Shown here piece by piece: positions 24,930 through 39,900 of a stretch of 64,000 nt of DNA. Source of the stretch: Spisula solida (taxonomy: Eukaryota; Mollusca; Bivalvia; Venerida; Mactridae). The stretch covers positions 3,494,501 to 3,558,500 of the forward strand of contig OX365952.1 of the NCBI GenBank assembly GCA_947247005.1, read 5' to 3'. The notes beneath the pieces are model-generated. The model did not search any database. It was not told the origin of the DNA and saw only the letters and a program-made list of their open reading frames with translations. A program made the translations under genes and the position numbers. The stretch's first letter is position 1, and each line of letters starts with the position of its first letter.

Positions 24930-27900
24930 GTATGGTGTACCTTTATGTATTACATGTATACATTGTATACTTAACTTGAACACGATTGTCGTTCAGGGTT
25001 GGTATTCAATATTTATCTTATTTGACTTAAAAGATAAGGACAACCAATCAGATCACACCATATTAATCTCTTGGTTAGTAACAGGCGATTTGATTGGCTA
25101 CCCTTATTATCCAATTTAATAAGATCAATATTGAATACCACCTCAATACTACCCCAGGGCTAGTATTTACCAAGCATCTTAAGGGAAAACTTACAATTTT
25201 CCTTAAGTCTTAAATTTTCCTTAAGCATATCAGCTTTCTTGGGAAATCAAGCTTTAGAACCATTATGTAAAGAGCTACAATAATCACAAATAAAACATGT
25301 AGCGGGTTATTCCTCGTTTCTTAAGAAATATGAGCTACTCAATATTTTAACTTAAGTCAAACTATTTAAGTTATCCCTTAAGATGTTTTGTGAATATCAG
25401 CCCAGGTTCTAATTACTAGAACTCTGGTTAGCGTAGCATAATGATCTCGCAAATGGACTTAGTGCATTCTGATTTATGCACCGCTAGTGATTTCGCAGAC
25501 CATTTGAAGGATTGGCCATCCTTTTTTGGACGATTGATACGTCTTTCTATATAATTTCCTGCTGCAAATAAAATTCATTTTATACAAACAGTATTGACTG
25601 TAAAATGACCATTGGCATCTATAAATATGGAGAACCAATTCATTCGTGATTGATTGGTGACATTAAAAAGCAATAAAAGACATTGATTGGTCGAATGTCA
25701 ACATAGACCAATATTTCTGCTGCCTATAAGACTGGATAACCTGACATTTCAGAACGAATCAATGCAATACAATTTCTGACATGTTATTAATCACAAAAAG
25801 GTCTCCATTTTTTTCTCAAGTGCTTCCCATCTGATTTCTTGAATATGATCGATTGAATAGTTTATACTAATTTATTTTAGTTCGATATGAATCAAATTTG
25901 TTCTAACTTATATAAATCACTCACGACACCTCATTCCTGATGTTATCCATCGCGACGAGGGTATGAGAGAAAAGAAGCCACTTTCATGCTAAGCGTCGAG
26001 AAAGGATATTACTGATATTATTTTTATTTCGTCTTTGGTATGACGCGGTCTGGAATAGAACCCGAGACCATCCGCACTGGAAGCGGACACTCTACCACTA
26101 TGCTATCGATTGGATAGCAAGAGGTATCAAAAGAAGTATTTGTATTTGCTTTATTGAAACCTCATTCCAAGCGAACGAAAGTCACCGGTCCTGGAAGGTT
26201 CGATCTCGGGTCACGTTTTGAAAATAATCATCAACGACAAACTAAACATGGTACCTGCCATGCCATACTCAGCAAAAAAGGGAAACATGTCTTCTCTCTC
26301 TCTCTCCCCCCCCCCCCCGCTCTATCAAACCCTTATTATGATAGATACCATCAGGAATGAGGTTCCGAGAGTGATTAAAAATACATTTTTTTGTAATGGT
26401 TAGATATTTTGCACAATCGACCTAAATTGCTATAAACTAAACCCTCCACTTTGGTTGCCAAATGAAATTTAAAACATCTTTTAACGTCTTTTAACGATTT
26501 TCATGCACATTAAAAAGCAATTTTTGGACTATCATGTGCATGCCAGTGTTAAGGCCAAAACGAAAGGAGTTGCGGTTCAGGTAACACTACCTTTCCTATG
26601 TTAAGGCTGGAAGTAAGCCCCGGTCGATGATTTCGCAGTGCATAAAATAAATAAAATAATTTTAAAAGTAAAATGTCTTTCCTAATTACCCATCCTATTT
26701 CTTCAGCATGTTAATTGAACCACATTATATATTTGTTTTGGTCTAAAGTGTTGAGTTTAACACTATATACTGTATAAATAGACATGAAATGTGGATTGTA
26801 TAGGATAGACTACGGGTAGCGCTGGTTATGAGATTTAGACGCGAGCTTTAGCGAGTTGTTTTTTGTGGTGCACATTTATGCACATCCATCGGGTAAGATC
26901 CTTACGGCATTACTCCAATTACGGACAATCTCTTTATTTAGGAAGAAGTGAAAATGATAGAAAATCACAAGTTATTTACGAACAACTGTAACATATGAAA
27001 TTAAAATCAATCGCGGATCCTTTGTGTTCTAGGTCCGAGATTTTGGGACCTTAAAATTGCAAAACTATTCATGATTTCAAAATAATTGAAGTAGTCTAAT
27101 TAGTCGGAACTGGACTCTTTCAAATGAATGATTATAATTGTTAATTCAAAAGTATTTGACTATCTGTAACATCTGAATTACTTGTATTATTATCTAGTGC
27201 ATGCATCATGATATGGCTAAGATTCCACTTAAGATTATGTCAGGTTACGATGCCACCGTCTTAATGCATTACCGATAATATTCTACATCTATAATGACTG
27301 CCAGTAATATACTGTAAAATCACATCTTTTCGTAGGTATCAAATTTAATGGATTTTGATAAAAATGCATTTTCGTGGCATCGTAAATTCGTGGATTACTT
27401 AACATGGAAGGGTTATTTAAACCCATGTTCTGTATTTGTGAGGTAGTTGAGTCGCGGGGATTTGAATTCGTCGTGACCTAGTTTAATAACGGAAGTCAAC
27501 GAAATTCACCTCTCATGAAAAATAATGATTTGTCAGTATTGTACTGGCAATAATATTATATACCGTGTAAGTGGTCAAGTTAGTGATCTGGCAAAGTCGC
27601 GAATTTACACTAAATTCAATCAATGTCGAAAAAGAAATCTAAATAGAAAACTACTAAGAATTCTTACGAATCGCTAGATTTTCAAACCATTGTCGTGCGG
27701 ACATTTAGCGATTCGTAAGAATTCTTAGTATATTTCTATTTAGATTATTATTTTGGCAAATATGTACGCACGGCAATCATTATGGTCTAAAATTCTAACT
27801 TCGCTAACTTTGTGACCCGAAGAAATATCCACCTATTCGAGGGGTGATCAACAAGTACGCGGAAAATTGCTCAATGACTTACAATGACAAATAAAGAAAT

Positions 27901-30900
27901 TACGACACTTTTCCGCGTATTCGTTGTTCACCCCTCGTACATTAGAACTTTTCATAATATATTGCCAACCGACTATTGTAGCCAATTACTGCACACATTC
28001 ACTCTGGCATCTCTACTATTTTCTACGTTATTTTTCAAACAGCATGACATGCCATTGTTTATGATTCATTGTCTTTACATCTTCAGACCTCATTTTACCG
28101 CTTGTTATACTGGTTTAGGAATACTCACGAATGCCAATCATTGATTGATTTACGGCACTTAGTTTTTACACACAAAATCGCTCAGTTTTTACAAAAAAAA
28201 TCCACATTTCGCGTTGTAAAGCAAGGTAGACTGGTGTACATTCATAAATTACTTGTCATGTACCTGTATACAGCTTGTCTGTTTTAACACACTAGTCTGG
28301 GATGCGTCTGATAAAATGATCAAAAGCGTGTTCAATGATTGATTAAAAGTTTCGTTTATAATCGGAAAACAGCCGTTTTAAATTAGAAGTACAAATTCTC
28401 AGATATGTTTCATATTATCGAAATGCTACTATAATTATGTGCTCGGCTTGAAGCTCGCTGACTCATCGTCTGAACGTAATCTGGGCTTCTTGGAGTTTAT
28501 ACAATTATTTCAAACCAAGTCCCCCCCCCCCGATGTTCCTTTTCTGCGACCCAAGTAATGTCCCCAATGCTGTTTAGCCTTTAGTAGTCCCAGCTTCAAT
28601 GGATTGTCGAAAATCGTCAAAATGAAGAACTAGTATAGTAGATGGAGATATCTGATGTTTGTTCGTGAAACAATTCGCTGATTTGCTGAATATTGATGAC
28701 AAATGTTCGTGTTCCTAGTATACTTTCATCACTTTGGCGCCACGTTTGTATATGGAAATAATAGCAATTATGACATATCAGTTTGCTAGACCCAGATCGT
28801 TGGCGACAAACAGAAATGCTATTGTTATAATTCTCGCTAAAATGGGGTGTTATTATTATTGAAATGATTTCCTCTTTCCGTCCGTCAGTCTGTCCGTACT
28901 CACCTACTTGTAGTTGTGGGGTGTGGAACAATAGGCTGTTTTTCGATTCTATTCATTCCGTTGCTTACGGGGTGCAAAATGTTGCTCATGGGGTTTTACA
29001 AACAAAACAATGACCAGAAAAAAACACAATGTCAAGTCAGTGAGAACGTCCGTCAGTCGGACAGTTCTCACTGACTTGACATTGTCCCTCCGACCGTCCG
29101 TGGTTTCCACGATAGTAATGTGACTATTGAACACCGACAAACTTGACCAGTTCAAAACAGTTTGTTAAAGCAAAAGTAGATTTCATTAGAACGTCCGTCC
29201 GTCTGTCCATATCACTTATGTTCCGCGTATAAATGCAAAATTATTATTGATCGATTTTGTTGAAATGACGTCATTTACCGAACATTTAACAAGAACCACA
29301 ACTCAGTTAAACTTAGGGGTGACTATTGAGTCAAATTTTGACTATTGCAATACTATTGGTATTGCTGAAAGTACTATTGCGATACTATTGTATTGCTGGA
29401 AACTATTGCGATATTATTGCAATAGTTATTGCCAAGATTTGAAAACCAGATATTAACTTGTAAATGCAAATTTGCTCTGTGAAAGATATCACATTTTGTA
29501 CAACATAAAAATCTACTATTTGCGGAAATGATTTAAAATGAATTCGACAGAAATATATTTATAAAATTAATGCTATATTGGTCCATTGTGCCAATTTGTG
29601 GCTGTTTTGATACTTGTGGTTATTTGCAATTAGTTTTTTAACGAAAACGGAAGTTGTTTTAAATTAATAATAAACTTTATTTATAAAACGGGAACTATCG
29701 TAACTATCGATTGTTGAGCTAACTATCGGCGATAGTTATTGGATCGAGACTTTTACTATCGATCCATACTATCGGGACACTCGGAATCGCAATGCATCGA
29801 TATTTCGATGCATCGGCCCACCCCTAGTTAAACTTACATTTATTATTATCTTACTTTATTCTATTTATATTCAGGTAGCAAGCTGTGAGCACGCAAACTT
29901 CAAAAACCTCTTATGGCATCTAGTATACAGCCGTAATCTACTGTCTGACTTGGACAAAGCAAGGTAAATATATCAAATATTCTATTAAATGTAAAGTCAT
30001 ATATTTTCGCGAGCATATATTTTTTCGCTATTTTTTTCGAATTCGATAAGTTCGCAAAATGTTTTGCTTTTGAACTTTTAATACGGTGGTAAAACGCAGA
30101 AAGAAGTGTAATAATCGCGAACATTCAATCCCTAGAACTATATTAGAATATCAAATTCGCAAAATGTATACCTCGCGAAAATACATGATTTTACAGTATT
30201 TCGACCCCTCTCTCTGTGTGTTTTACGATGAAGTATTGGGTCTAATGATATATTCCGGTATAGTTACAATAAATACTATATTCACCACGTGTGGAAGCTA
30301 AATCATCAAGGCATTAGTGTCGTGAATCCTGTACGGTAATGTAGAAACCTCCATAATTCACAGTAGTTATTGCCCTCCCCTCGGATAGTTTTACACAAAA
30401 GTATGATGCTGGCGGTGAGAAACGCCGGAAGTGACGTATATATTCATTCGCTATTTTTGACTTGAATTCGAGTTATAAGTATCTAGTCATAATTTTTTAT
30501 TAATATTTGTGACAGTATGGGACCATGCTATTGACGGGTTCATAGCTTTGTTTCGTAATATCTTGATCTCATATCTAGTATGTACTGTCATGGACTTTGA
30601 ACTAAGAATGGCGTCCATACTTTTCTTCCATAGAATGACCCCGACTCACCTGATGTCCCCACATATATTCCGTAGTAACCCCTGGCTCATCGGCCGCCTT
30701 CTTGTTATTGAAAAATGGTTGGTAATCAGCGTCACCTGAACTTTTGGCCAAATCTCTGTTCTCAAATTATTATACACAATTTCCACATGGGAATCATTAG
30801 CACAAGTTATCTTGTCTAAGTTTACTGTTCAACAGCCTATTAGAGAAATCGACGGATCAGCATAATGCCAAGAAAGTTGTAATAAATCATACAATATACA

Positions 30901-33900
30901 TGCATTACGCTCTCTAAATTATACTTGCATGAGATAAGATTCTAGGAAATGTTTGGAATTATTAGGGGAATACGTAGGCTTATTACTAGATAAAACCTTT
31001 GGCATTTAAGTATATTGACCGTCTTGGATGGAATTACTTCTTATTGTTGAGAGTGATTATCTTGTAGAACGTGTTTGTATACCAAGCTTCAATGGGCCGG
31101 TATTCACACAGCATCTTAGGGAAAACTTAGAATTTTCCAAAAATCTTAAAATTTCCTAAAGTGTATCAGCTTAACAGGAAAATCAAGATTACTGTATATC
31201 ACATTTGCTTTACATATTTTAGAACAGTATGTAAAGAGCTACAGTAATCACAAAAAAACCATGGTTCCTACTTCGTTTCTTGGGAAATAGTTATGTGCCG
31301 CTCAATTTTTTTATCTCCAGTCAAAATACTTACGTTTCCCCTTAAGATGCTGTGTGAATACTAGCCCTGTGTGACAAATGCATTCTAATGAAGTTTTTCA
31401 AGAAGATCGATCATACACATCCGCTGATAAGTCGACCTGTCTAATACAGGGGTTTGTGCAACAATCTGTATGTAACGGTTTATTGACTGAGCGCCTCTTA
31501 TAACACACCTATTCCACGAACAATCTTAAAGTATTGCTAAAATGTTAAGACTGTTATTTTGAATTTATTATGTTATTATGTGGCTAGAATTGTGTGTCTT
31601 GTGATGTAGATAGCTTCCTGAAACTATGTATGTATTGCTAAATAAAAATAATATACATGTAGTACGATAGGTGGTTTTTGTATGAAATGCTCATGGAAAC
31701 GCAATAAATGGATCAAAAATAGATTACGTACTTAAGTCTTAATGTTTTACTTATACTTATAACTTTAAAACACTATTTTTTGTATTTTATGTAAAACCGA
31801 AATTATTTTTATTGCTCTATTAAATTGACATCTCAATGAGATGAAACAATAATTATATAAACGTACTAGTATGCATTTGGATAATTTAATCTACAAAATA
31901 TGACTTAAAAACAGACTTAGCTAAGCAATAACTTATATTTTTTTCGTGGAATTGGTGTCAGAGAGGTCGTCTTGGAAGCAAATATGTACAGTATAATTAT
32001 AGCAGCATTGAAATGCTTTATTTAGAAGTTAATGTAGCGTATATTGTACTGTTTATAAAACACTTACCAAATTAATTTTATGTTAAATGTTGTTTGTTTT
32101 CTTAAGGACGAGTAATACTAGATGCTGATATATCACTATAAACAATTGTTAATTCAATTTCCAAGTAATGAAAAAAGAAAACACTTATTTATCAATGTAT
32201 GTTAACTTACTATGTTAAGCGTGAGACAGGAAAAAATGGTGTATGAATGTTTTAGGAAGCGGAAACTCTCTGTTTTGGTTTGATCAGGTTATATTTGTTG
32301 ATTTATTCTAAAATAAAACCTCATTGTCGACATTGTGCCAAGAATTTCACCGAGAACATGGTCGTTATTTTTTGCCAATGTACCTACCACTGCGATCAAA
32401 TGTTGCATATTTTTGTACAACCGCTGTGTTCCAAATTGCAAACATTCCAGGATGTAATGACCTACGGTACACTATCAATCATATCTTGGTACGGCACACT
32501 ATCAATCATATATTGGTACGGCACACTGCAGCTAAATAATATGATAGCACCACTCTAAAATACATTAATTTCTTATTTCATACAAAGCTGCAATTTAAAC
32601 AGAGAAAGTTGTAATATATTTGGATGTTATCTGTAAAAGGAACCGTTACTTGTTGTGAAGTTTGCACGTTCGGTAGCGTGCTTCACATTTTTGATGCTGC
32701 GTCAACAAAAAGCGATGAGTCTCAAGTGTAGCAGGTCAAATTGTGCTTAAAAAGACGAACTTCCCCCTGTAATAAGCCGAACTATAGTAGGTTTGGTGTT
32801 CGGTGTTTTGATCTACCACAAACATGATCGTTTCGGACTTTCTAATTGGACGATCGCCTCGGCAATTTGTAGAAAAAACTTCTCGTCTTAACGATTATCA
32901 TGATGTAAACATCCCCCAAAACTCCGAAATTGTAGCTTTGGTAATTTGAAGCACACTTCTGCTTGACGCAATCAATTATTATCTAACTAACCTGATGTGT
33001 TTCACCATCCAGTCATTCTTTGATAGTTTTATAAACCAGTGTCGGCATGTAACGAGTGCTAAAAATAAAATCGCGGTAATAATAATTAATAAATGATCAA
33101 ATAATTAAAATGAAGTTGTTATAACGTTATTATTCTCTTGACTGTCTAAAGGCTAAATAAATTATTTTGCATAGAACCCAATAATTACAATCTGCATGAC
33201 AGCAACTCCGCGGAAAAATATGATAGCTTTCTCCAAAACCCATCTGTGTTTTGTAGGTGACTACAAGTAATACGTCTTGAAATATTAGATTTGTCGTATT
33301 CGTACAATGGAAACATTGACGTTTTTCTTGCTGATGGTCAAAACATGATTGCCCTGGGGAGATTACACTGTCAGTTATGTATGTCTCTTCCAAACACCAG
33401 TTCATGGTCGTAATAAAAGCAAACCAATTTATCGTTGTATCGCCACATGAAAGTTTGTGAAAACATACGTTAATTAATTGGAAGTGTCCAGGAAACGATG
33501 TCACAAATTGCGTAAATAATGACGTCATACAGGACACGTTATTATGTACAATTGTGTACTTAAGAAAATGAGGCAGCCACAATGGTATATGGTTGTATGT
33601 GATTCTTATAGAGCCTATAATACAATACCATAGATTGATCTAACACTGATACTGACACCTCGGGGGAAAAACTGTCTCCAGCCAATGTCTGTGATCAGGA
33701 TTTGTTTTGATAGATAGGACGGCTCGTGACATGCGAGTATTACTCGCCGGAACAATAGACAAAAAGGAAATTAGCTGTAGTTGTCTGAAAGATGTACATT
33801 TACGATATTATGGACACAGAGAGGCCAAATATATCTTGATACATTCGTCCTCATATTAGGTCGTACTACATTGCATATACCTTTTCGACTGTACACAAGC

Positions 33901-36900
33901 CATGTCACACCGAATACAACTCCAATTGATTACGATTCTGGTCCCTTGAATGCTTGCTACAGGGAGCTGTATTCGAACAAAAGCATGGCTGTATCCGTTC
34001 AAATACAGCTCCCTTTTCAAAAGATAAATGCTATACTAATAATAGTTGAATGGTATTTAATCCAAGGGAGCTGTATTCGGACGTTTTATTCGCCGAGGAG
34101 CTACATTTGAACTGAGTCCTATTCGGCGTGACAAAGCCGCCAGCATTCTCCGTGTTAAGCCTAGGTCCCACTGAGGAGGTCATCATCGGCGATGTTCTCC
34201 CTATATCTTCAGATACCACCCGATTCATAATGATTCCTTCGAATATCACAAATTGTCTCATGACGTCCCCCAAAGCTTTCCCTAGACCACGATGGACCTG
34301 TTTCCAATGTCGTGAAAACTCATTGATTTCCATTGGGAGTACAAAGTCATGCATAAAAGCTCAGTGGGACATAGGCTTTAGAAACAAATGAACTAATGAA
34401 ATAATGGCTCTAACAGTAGCATTTCTCTGTTCGAAACATTTAGCAATTAGTAGACATATACATTCGAAGATGATTTGATATTGCTAAAAGCACCCTATGA
34501 TTTGCTCATTATAGCTTCACAGGGTTCATAATTCAGTTATACTAGAACATACATATTATCATAATAGAATGCTTTCTTTGTACTCATAAAACTTTCTGTT
34601 CTTTATCTGTTGATTGTGAAACAAGTTCTTACATAGGATGTTTCACTCTCTCGACGTCTAATGATTATGTTGCTGGCTAGTCCTAACTCCTCTGACTTTA
34701 TTGAATATTACAATTTTACTAATCTCTAATCACCATAAACCTTTATGTCTACCAACAAAATAAACTGTTCTTATGAGGTCATGTGTCTGATATTCGACTG
34801 TATCTGATAAAATAAGGAATCAATCACTCCCAAATGATTGGCTTTACTATTCCACCAATATCTCTCCAAATGATCGGCTATCTTTTAATGGAAATCAGCC
34901 GATCTCAAAATATTGGCTATGCATACATATATTACTCAACTCGAAGCAAGAACTGTGAATTAAACTTACTCAGCCCAGTCCATGAGTCAAGTCAACGATT
35001 TCAGTCTATGAATCCAGTCCATTGGCCCAGTTCATAATTCCAGTCCATTGCTGCAGCCCCCGAGTCCAGTCCATGAGTCCAGTTTCGGTGTCCCGTCCAT
35101 GGGTACAGTTGTTAGTTCAGTCAGTGTTTCTAGGATGCCTCAAATCTTCGTAACATTTGGGTGTTGGGTCCGAAGTGTTTTGTGGGGAATATTTGGTAAC
35201 ATTTCAGAAGCAGCCATACACCAATACATGTATGCAATATGTTTCCCTGATGGGATTTTGTTCTTAAAGAAACGTTTATAGACTTTAAACGGTCTCTTGA
35301 TTGCTAAATAAATATAATAATCTTGGTTCCCCATCCAGGATCCATTAAGTCATAACTTTTATCTGGCATTCGTTGGAAAATATCACAATTATGTAAACAC
35401 AATATACTTCTCTCAATGACCTGTACCATATGTTTGAGTTGACCTATTTCCTCATGTCGGTGTTCAAACGTCGTTAGCACAACGCTAAATTAAAGACTTG
35501 CTAAAATATATTTGTGAGGCTTTGTATTCTATCCAGGTTAAGACGGGGTGTTAATGCTTCTAACAAAGACTAAACACGTGCTAATGACCCCTTGAATATT
35601 TTCAGATCGTATATGAGCCATTTCAAATACAAAGCAACACATATTATTCGTTTGTATGACGTCATATCTCTGTTAAAGTTCTTTGAACGCTGCCACCAAC
35701 TGTGTAACATTTTTTCATTGATATATTTGTTATTTTATTGTCAGTACAACTTACAGGATTAGATAAAACCATTAAGAAAAGCCCTTCTTGTGTGTAGAAT
35801 TACTGTTTTATCATTTTATATTATGTTTGATTGTCAGTCAATTATAAAAGGTACACCCAACAGTTTATCGACCCGAAATTGTTTGTTTTATTGTATTGCG
35901 CCTCCGCCTTTTTGATTGGGTATATTATTTTGCTCAAGTCGAACGACCTGTGTATCGGTTGTAGACTAATCGGTTTCCGTTTAGGAACTCAAGAATGAGT
36001 CTAGGATCCTCAAAGTTCGCAGGCAGGTTTGTCAGTAGCAGTAGATGATCCCATATTGATTTTGAGGTCAGTATATCAAAGGTCAAGGTCGTTAATGTTC
36101 TTTAACATTATTTAACTATTGGGCAACTATGTGAGCATGCATGTTTACCAACATCTTTTGTTATTAAAGTACCTGTTATTGTTGTATGTTATGTTTACAG
36201 AGCAATATTTAAATGGATGACCACGAAGAATCTACACACGATCAAGTTTGAAAACTATCCGCAAGGTTCGGCCGAGGAACTATTCCAGTCTCTGCAGAAC
36301 AAAGAAACAACATACGCCAAGGTGTTTGCTGTAATATGTGGGTGAGTAAGAACAAACAATGATACTGTGGTTCTGGTAACCATACCTTCAACCAATCGTT
36401 TGCCCCTATCATAAACATGTGTTTAGCTTTGCTTGAAGTCAATACGGATAGTAGATTTTCTTATGCATTAAATCAATAAAAATACATACTCAGAGTCAAT
36501 GAAAAGTTACCACCCTATTAACTCGTACATTTTAAAATTCACGTTACATTGTGTTAAAAGCCGAACACGACTATGTTTTGACGTCACTGTGTAGTCACAG
36601 CTATCCTTTCAACAATATTCAAATGCACATACTATCAAACTTTTGTACCGATAGGTCATATTGTATACAAAATACAGAGGTATATATTTTATAAGTGGTA
36701 ACTTTTCAGTGACGCCCAGTATATAAGAAATCGTACTTATCTATCCTATAATCCTGCATGTTACCAGAACCGCATTATTCATTTATTTTTGTGTAATAAG
36801 TATACTGATTATTTGAACATACTGTCCCCGTGACAACAATGATATGAGCATGGACATACAACAACACAATATACATGGTTGGAGTGCTGTACAACTTCAT

Positions 36901-39900
36901 TACTTATATTTTTACTCAGATGGATTATGATGCTTTATCAAAAAGATCGGACCGTAAATGTAGCATTCCACAAATCGGACCGTAGGCATCATTCCACAGA
37001 AACAACAGTGTACTAAACGCACAAAAACAGTGTACATTTTGGTAGCTCTGCGTGAACGTGGTAATCAATAAAAAGCATATTAAATGAGAATAGGGATAGC
37101 CAATCATATCACATGTTACTGAACAAGAGTTTACTATGGTGTGATCTGATTGGCTGCCATTATCCTTAAGTCGAGTAAGATCAATAATGAATACCACCCC
37201 GGATCAAAATGACGAATAATGCTATCTGATTACTTTTGATTGATTACTTTAGTTTGACGGTTTTGGAGCTGAAAATTAAATCTAGCACCATTTATAAGTA
37301 ATATATGCTGAAATATGAAACTAGGTACAGCACTCAACAGAAACAGCAGGGCACGAAATGACAAAGAGAGTCAAGTGTACTGTTCTTTACTATATTGTAT
37401 GGATCACTCCTCATCTTTAGACAGCATATGTTCTCGTACATCACAAGGGCGCTTTAATTGTGCCGGGTACACTTGTGTGTATCTGTGAGATTACTATTTA
37501 ACTAGGACAATATCTTCAGATGGGTTTAAAGGTTGCAAGATGATATCTCAACTTTTAAATATATAGATGTATGTCAAGTTTTATGGCGAGGTTGTATAAC
37601 CTGTGCAATTTATCACGCCCCGTGACAGATTAGAATTTAGTAAACATGTTATATTTTCTTCCTATTTAAAATCATTCACATGAATATACCTTTTCTCCTA
37701 AGGATGATTGGTTGTTCGTTTTTTGGTTGTCAATGGTCCACATTTCCCTCTGTAATTTATATTCATCATACCACATTGATGTGGCTATGCGAACTGTTTC
37801 TGATATGTTGTCAAAGTCGGAGCTGCATGACTGACCTGAGCTTACCAATTAGATCAACTGGTTACGCAGTCGAAGAAAGACTTCTTCAGGCTTGTTGATT
37901 TGTCCAGTCAAAATATGAGTGTATGTATGAAGGTGCTCAGGCAGTATAGCATGGATAATTTGACCTGATCTTGACCTTTATGCATGACTATATTACAAGG
38001 TTCTTGCGTATATAAATTTCCGCAAGCAAGTCGTGCAATATCGGTCATTTAGGTTTGTGTTGGTATTTCACCCCGAGCATCTTCGTGATATTTCCGGTTT
38101 TGAAAACATACACCCGGAATTATAAATACAGACAATATATCAGCTGTTAAAATATGTAAATAGAAGGTCGAGGGTCGTGTCAAATTCTCTGTACTATACT
38201 TCTTGTTTCATAAAATAATATAATGACTACACACAACTTGATACCTACTAATTATCCTTGACATTGATTTCAAACCTTGAATGTTATCTGCATAGCTAGA
38301 CACCAAGTTAATATATATAAATACTCTGCATTATTGCCTAGGAATGTAATGTGATGTTAAATCTGTGTTAAGTCTCCTGTACGTACAAACTTGTACATAA
38401 TTATGTAATATACTACGATAAATATCAATAAGAAGAATACCTTTGATTTCTTTTAGGAAGTTTAGGTTTTGTTATGAAGCGGACTTGTTAGCAAGTTTGA
38501 TACGAGCTTGATAGGTCAATATGAGCGGTACAGACGAACTTCAATTGCGCAGACGGAAGCTCTCGTTGTTGCTCCAATAGTCAAAACTGTTTTGAATATC
38601 GCTGACAAAAAATGCAAAAAAATTATTTTCTGACATGACCCACGGTACATTTTATCCCCCCCCCCCTCCATCGAGTCGCCGCTGTCAGCCACATCACATT
38701 TGCTATTGACCCTCTCAGATACCCATTTAACACATGGGTAATATGGAGCAATGTGTCTTATTATTTTGGTCATAGACATTTGGCAGAGCCCGGGACCTCT
38801 TTATCCCAAAGTGCGCGTCCTCCTTCTTTGTCGCCGCTTCCTACAATGCACATCGAAGACCAGTTGTCTCTCAGTCATATATGAGAATACAATGTAATTC
38901 CACAACCCGTGGGAGTAATGAGATGTCGCAAATAATATAACACGCCTATCCTACTTAAAATTCGTTCCTACGCATTCACATAATAAAATCTGTATATAAT
39001 TATACAATAAATGACTTTAAACTTGTTTGGAAACTTATTCAAATGATAATATAAGTAGATAATTAAAACCTGAGGATATTATTATAACAGTGTACCAGTC
39101 CAATGCATCATCACACAATGATTAGTAATCTACAGTCATTACAACCTCGTGATTGTTAATAATAAAACACTCACACATATTGTTGTATTACTGTTAAATC
39201 ATTATTTTTTGCGGGAGTTGAATTTCCGTTGATTTCGTTGTTGAACTCAATCACGAAATCTAATCCCCACGGTTAATCGATTTCTCAAATTTAGACTTGG
39301 TTTATCCTTTCATGTTCTGTTATCCACGAGTTTACGACCCCACGAAAATGCATTTTTATCAAGATCCACGAAATGTAATGCCCACGCAAATATGTGATTT
39401 TACAATAGTATGTATTACAACATTGTCACGCTTTCTCAAACACTACAGTTCCTCACATACATGTATTCGATGCACAATGCGTCTACATTACATACTAAAA
39501 TTCAATTGTCTTAAGGACAAATGTGGTGATTAGGAGTTAGAGGCAGTGATTTGGAGTTACTGAGACCGTGATTTGACGTTTATAGTCGTTTTTATTGCCA
39601 TTTAATGATAGTATATTGCACGAACGTGTTAGATAGAAGCGATACATGTCATTACGACAGAGTGTGCTGTGTAATTTGCATTCGTTGGCGCAGCACTCAA
39701 TATGAAGGCGAATTGTCTCCCTTAGATATGCACTTAAGTAAGAGTTGGTTTGTCTCCCTTACCTTATAGAACGTCATGGGTGCGAACATAGCGGACAGGA
39801 AAGGCAGAACTTAACAGAAACAACGGAGCACGTACGGCGCAACAATACAAATATTGAATAAATCAAAACAAGAACAAGTTTGTTTAACTTACTAGTACTA

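Noticed and set aside
26040..26110. Functional tRNA-Trp gene (minus strand)
   Set aside because: The anticodon stem-loop with CCA is perfect, but the acceptor and T arms do not pair. A SINE head is more likely.
33130..33582. 150-codon minus-strand open frame in intron 2
   Set aside because: It is the longest frame outside the gene and outside arrays, but it has no domain I recognise, no splice partners, and Cys/His spread without pattern. It is probably chance.
34128..34391. 87-codon plus-strand frame and 107-codon minus-strand frame
   Set aside because: They lie in an interspersed repeat that occurs again, without the same open frames, at 43465-43705.
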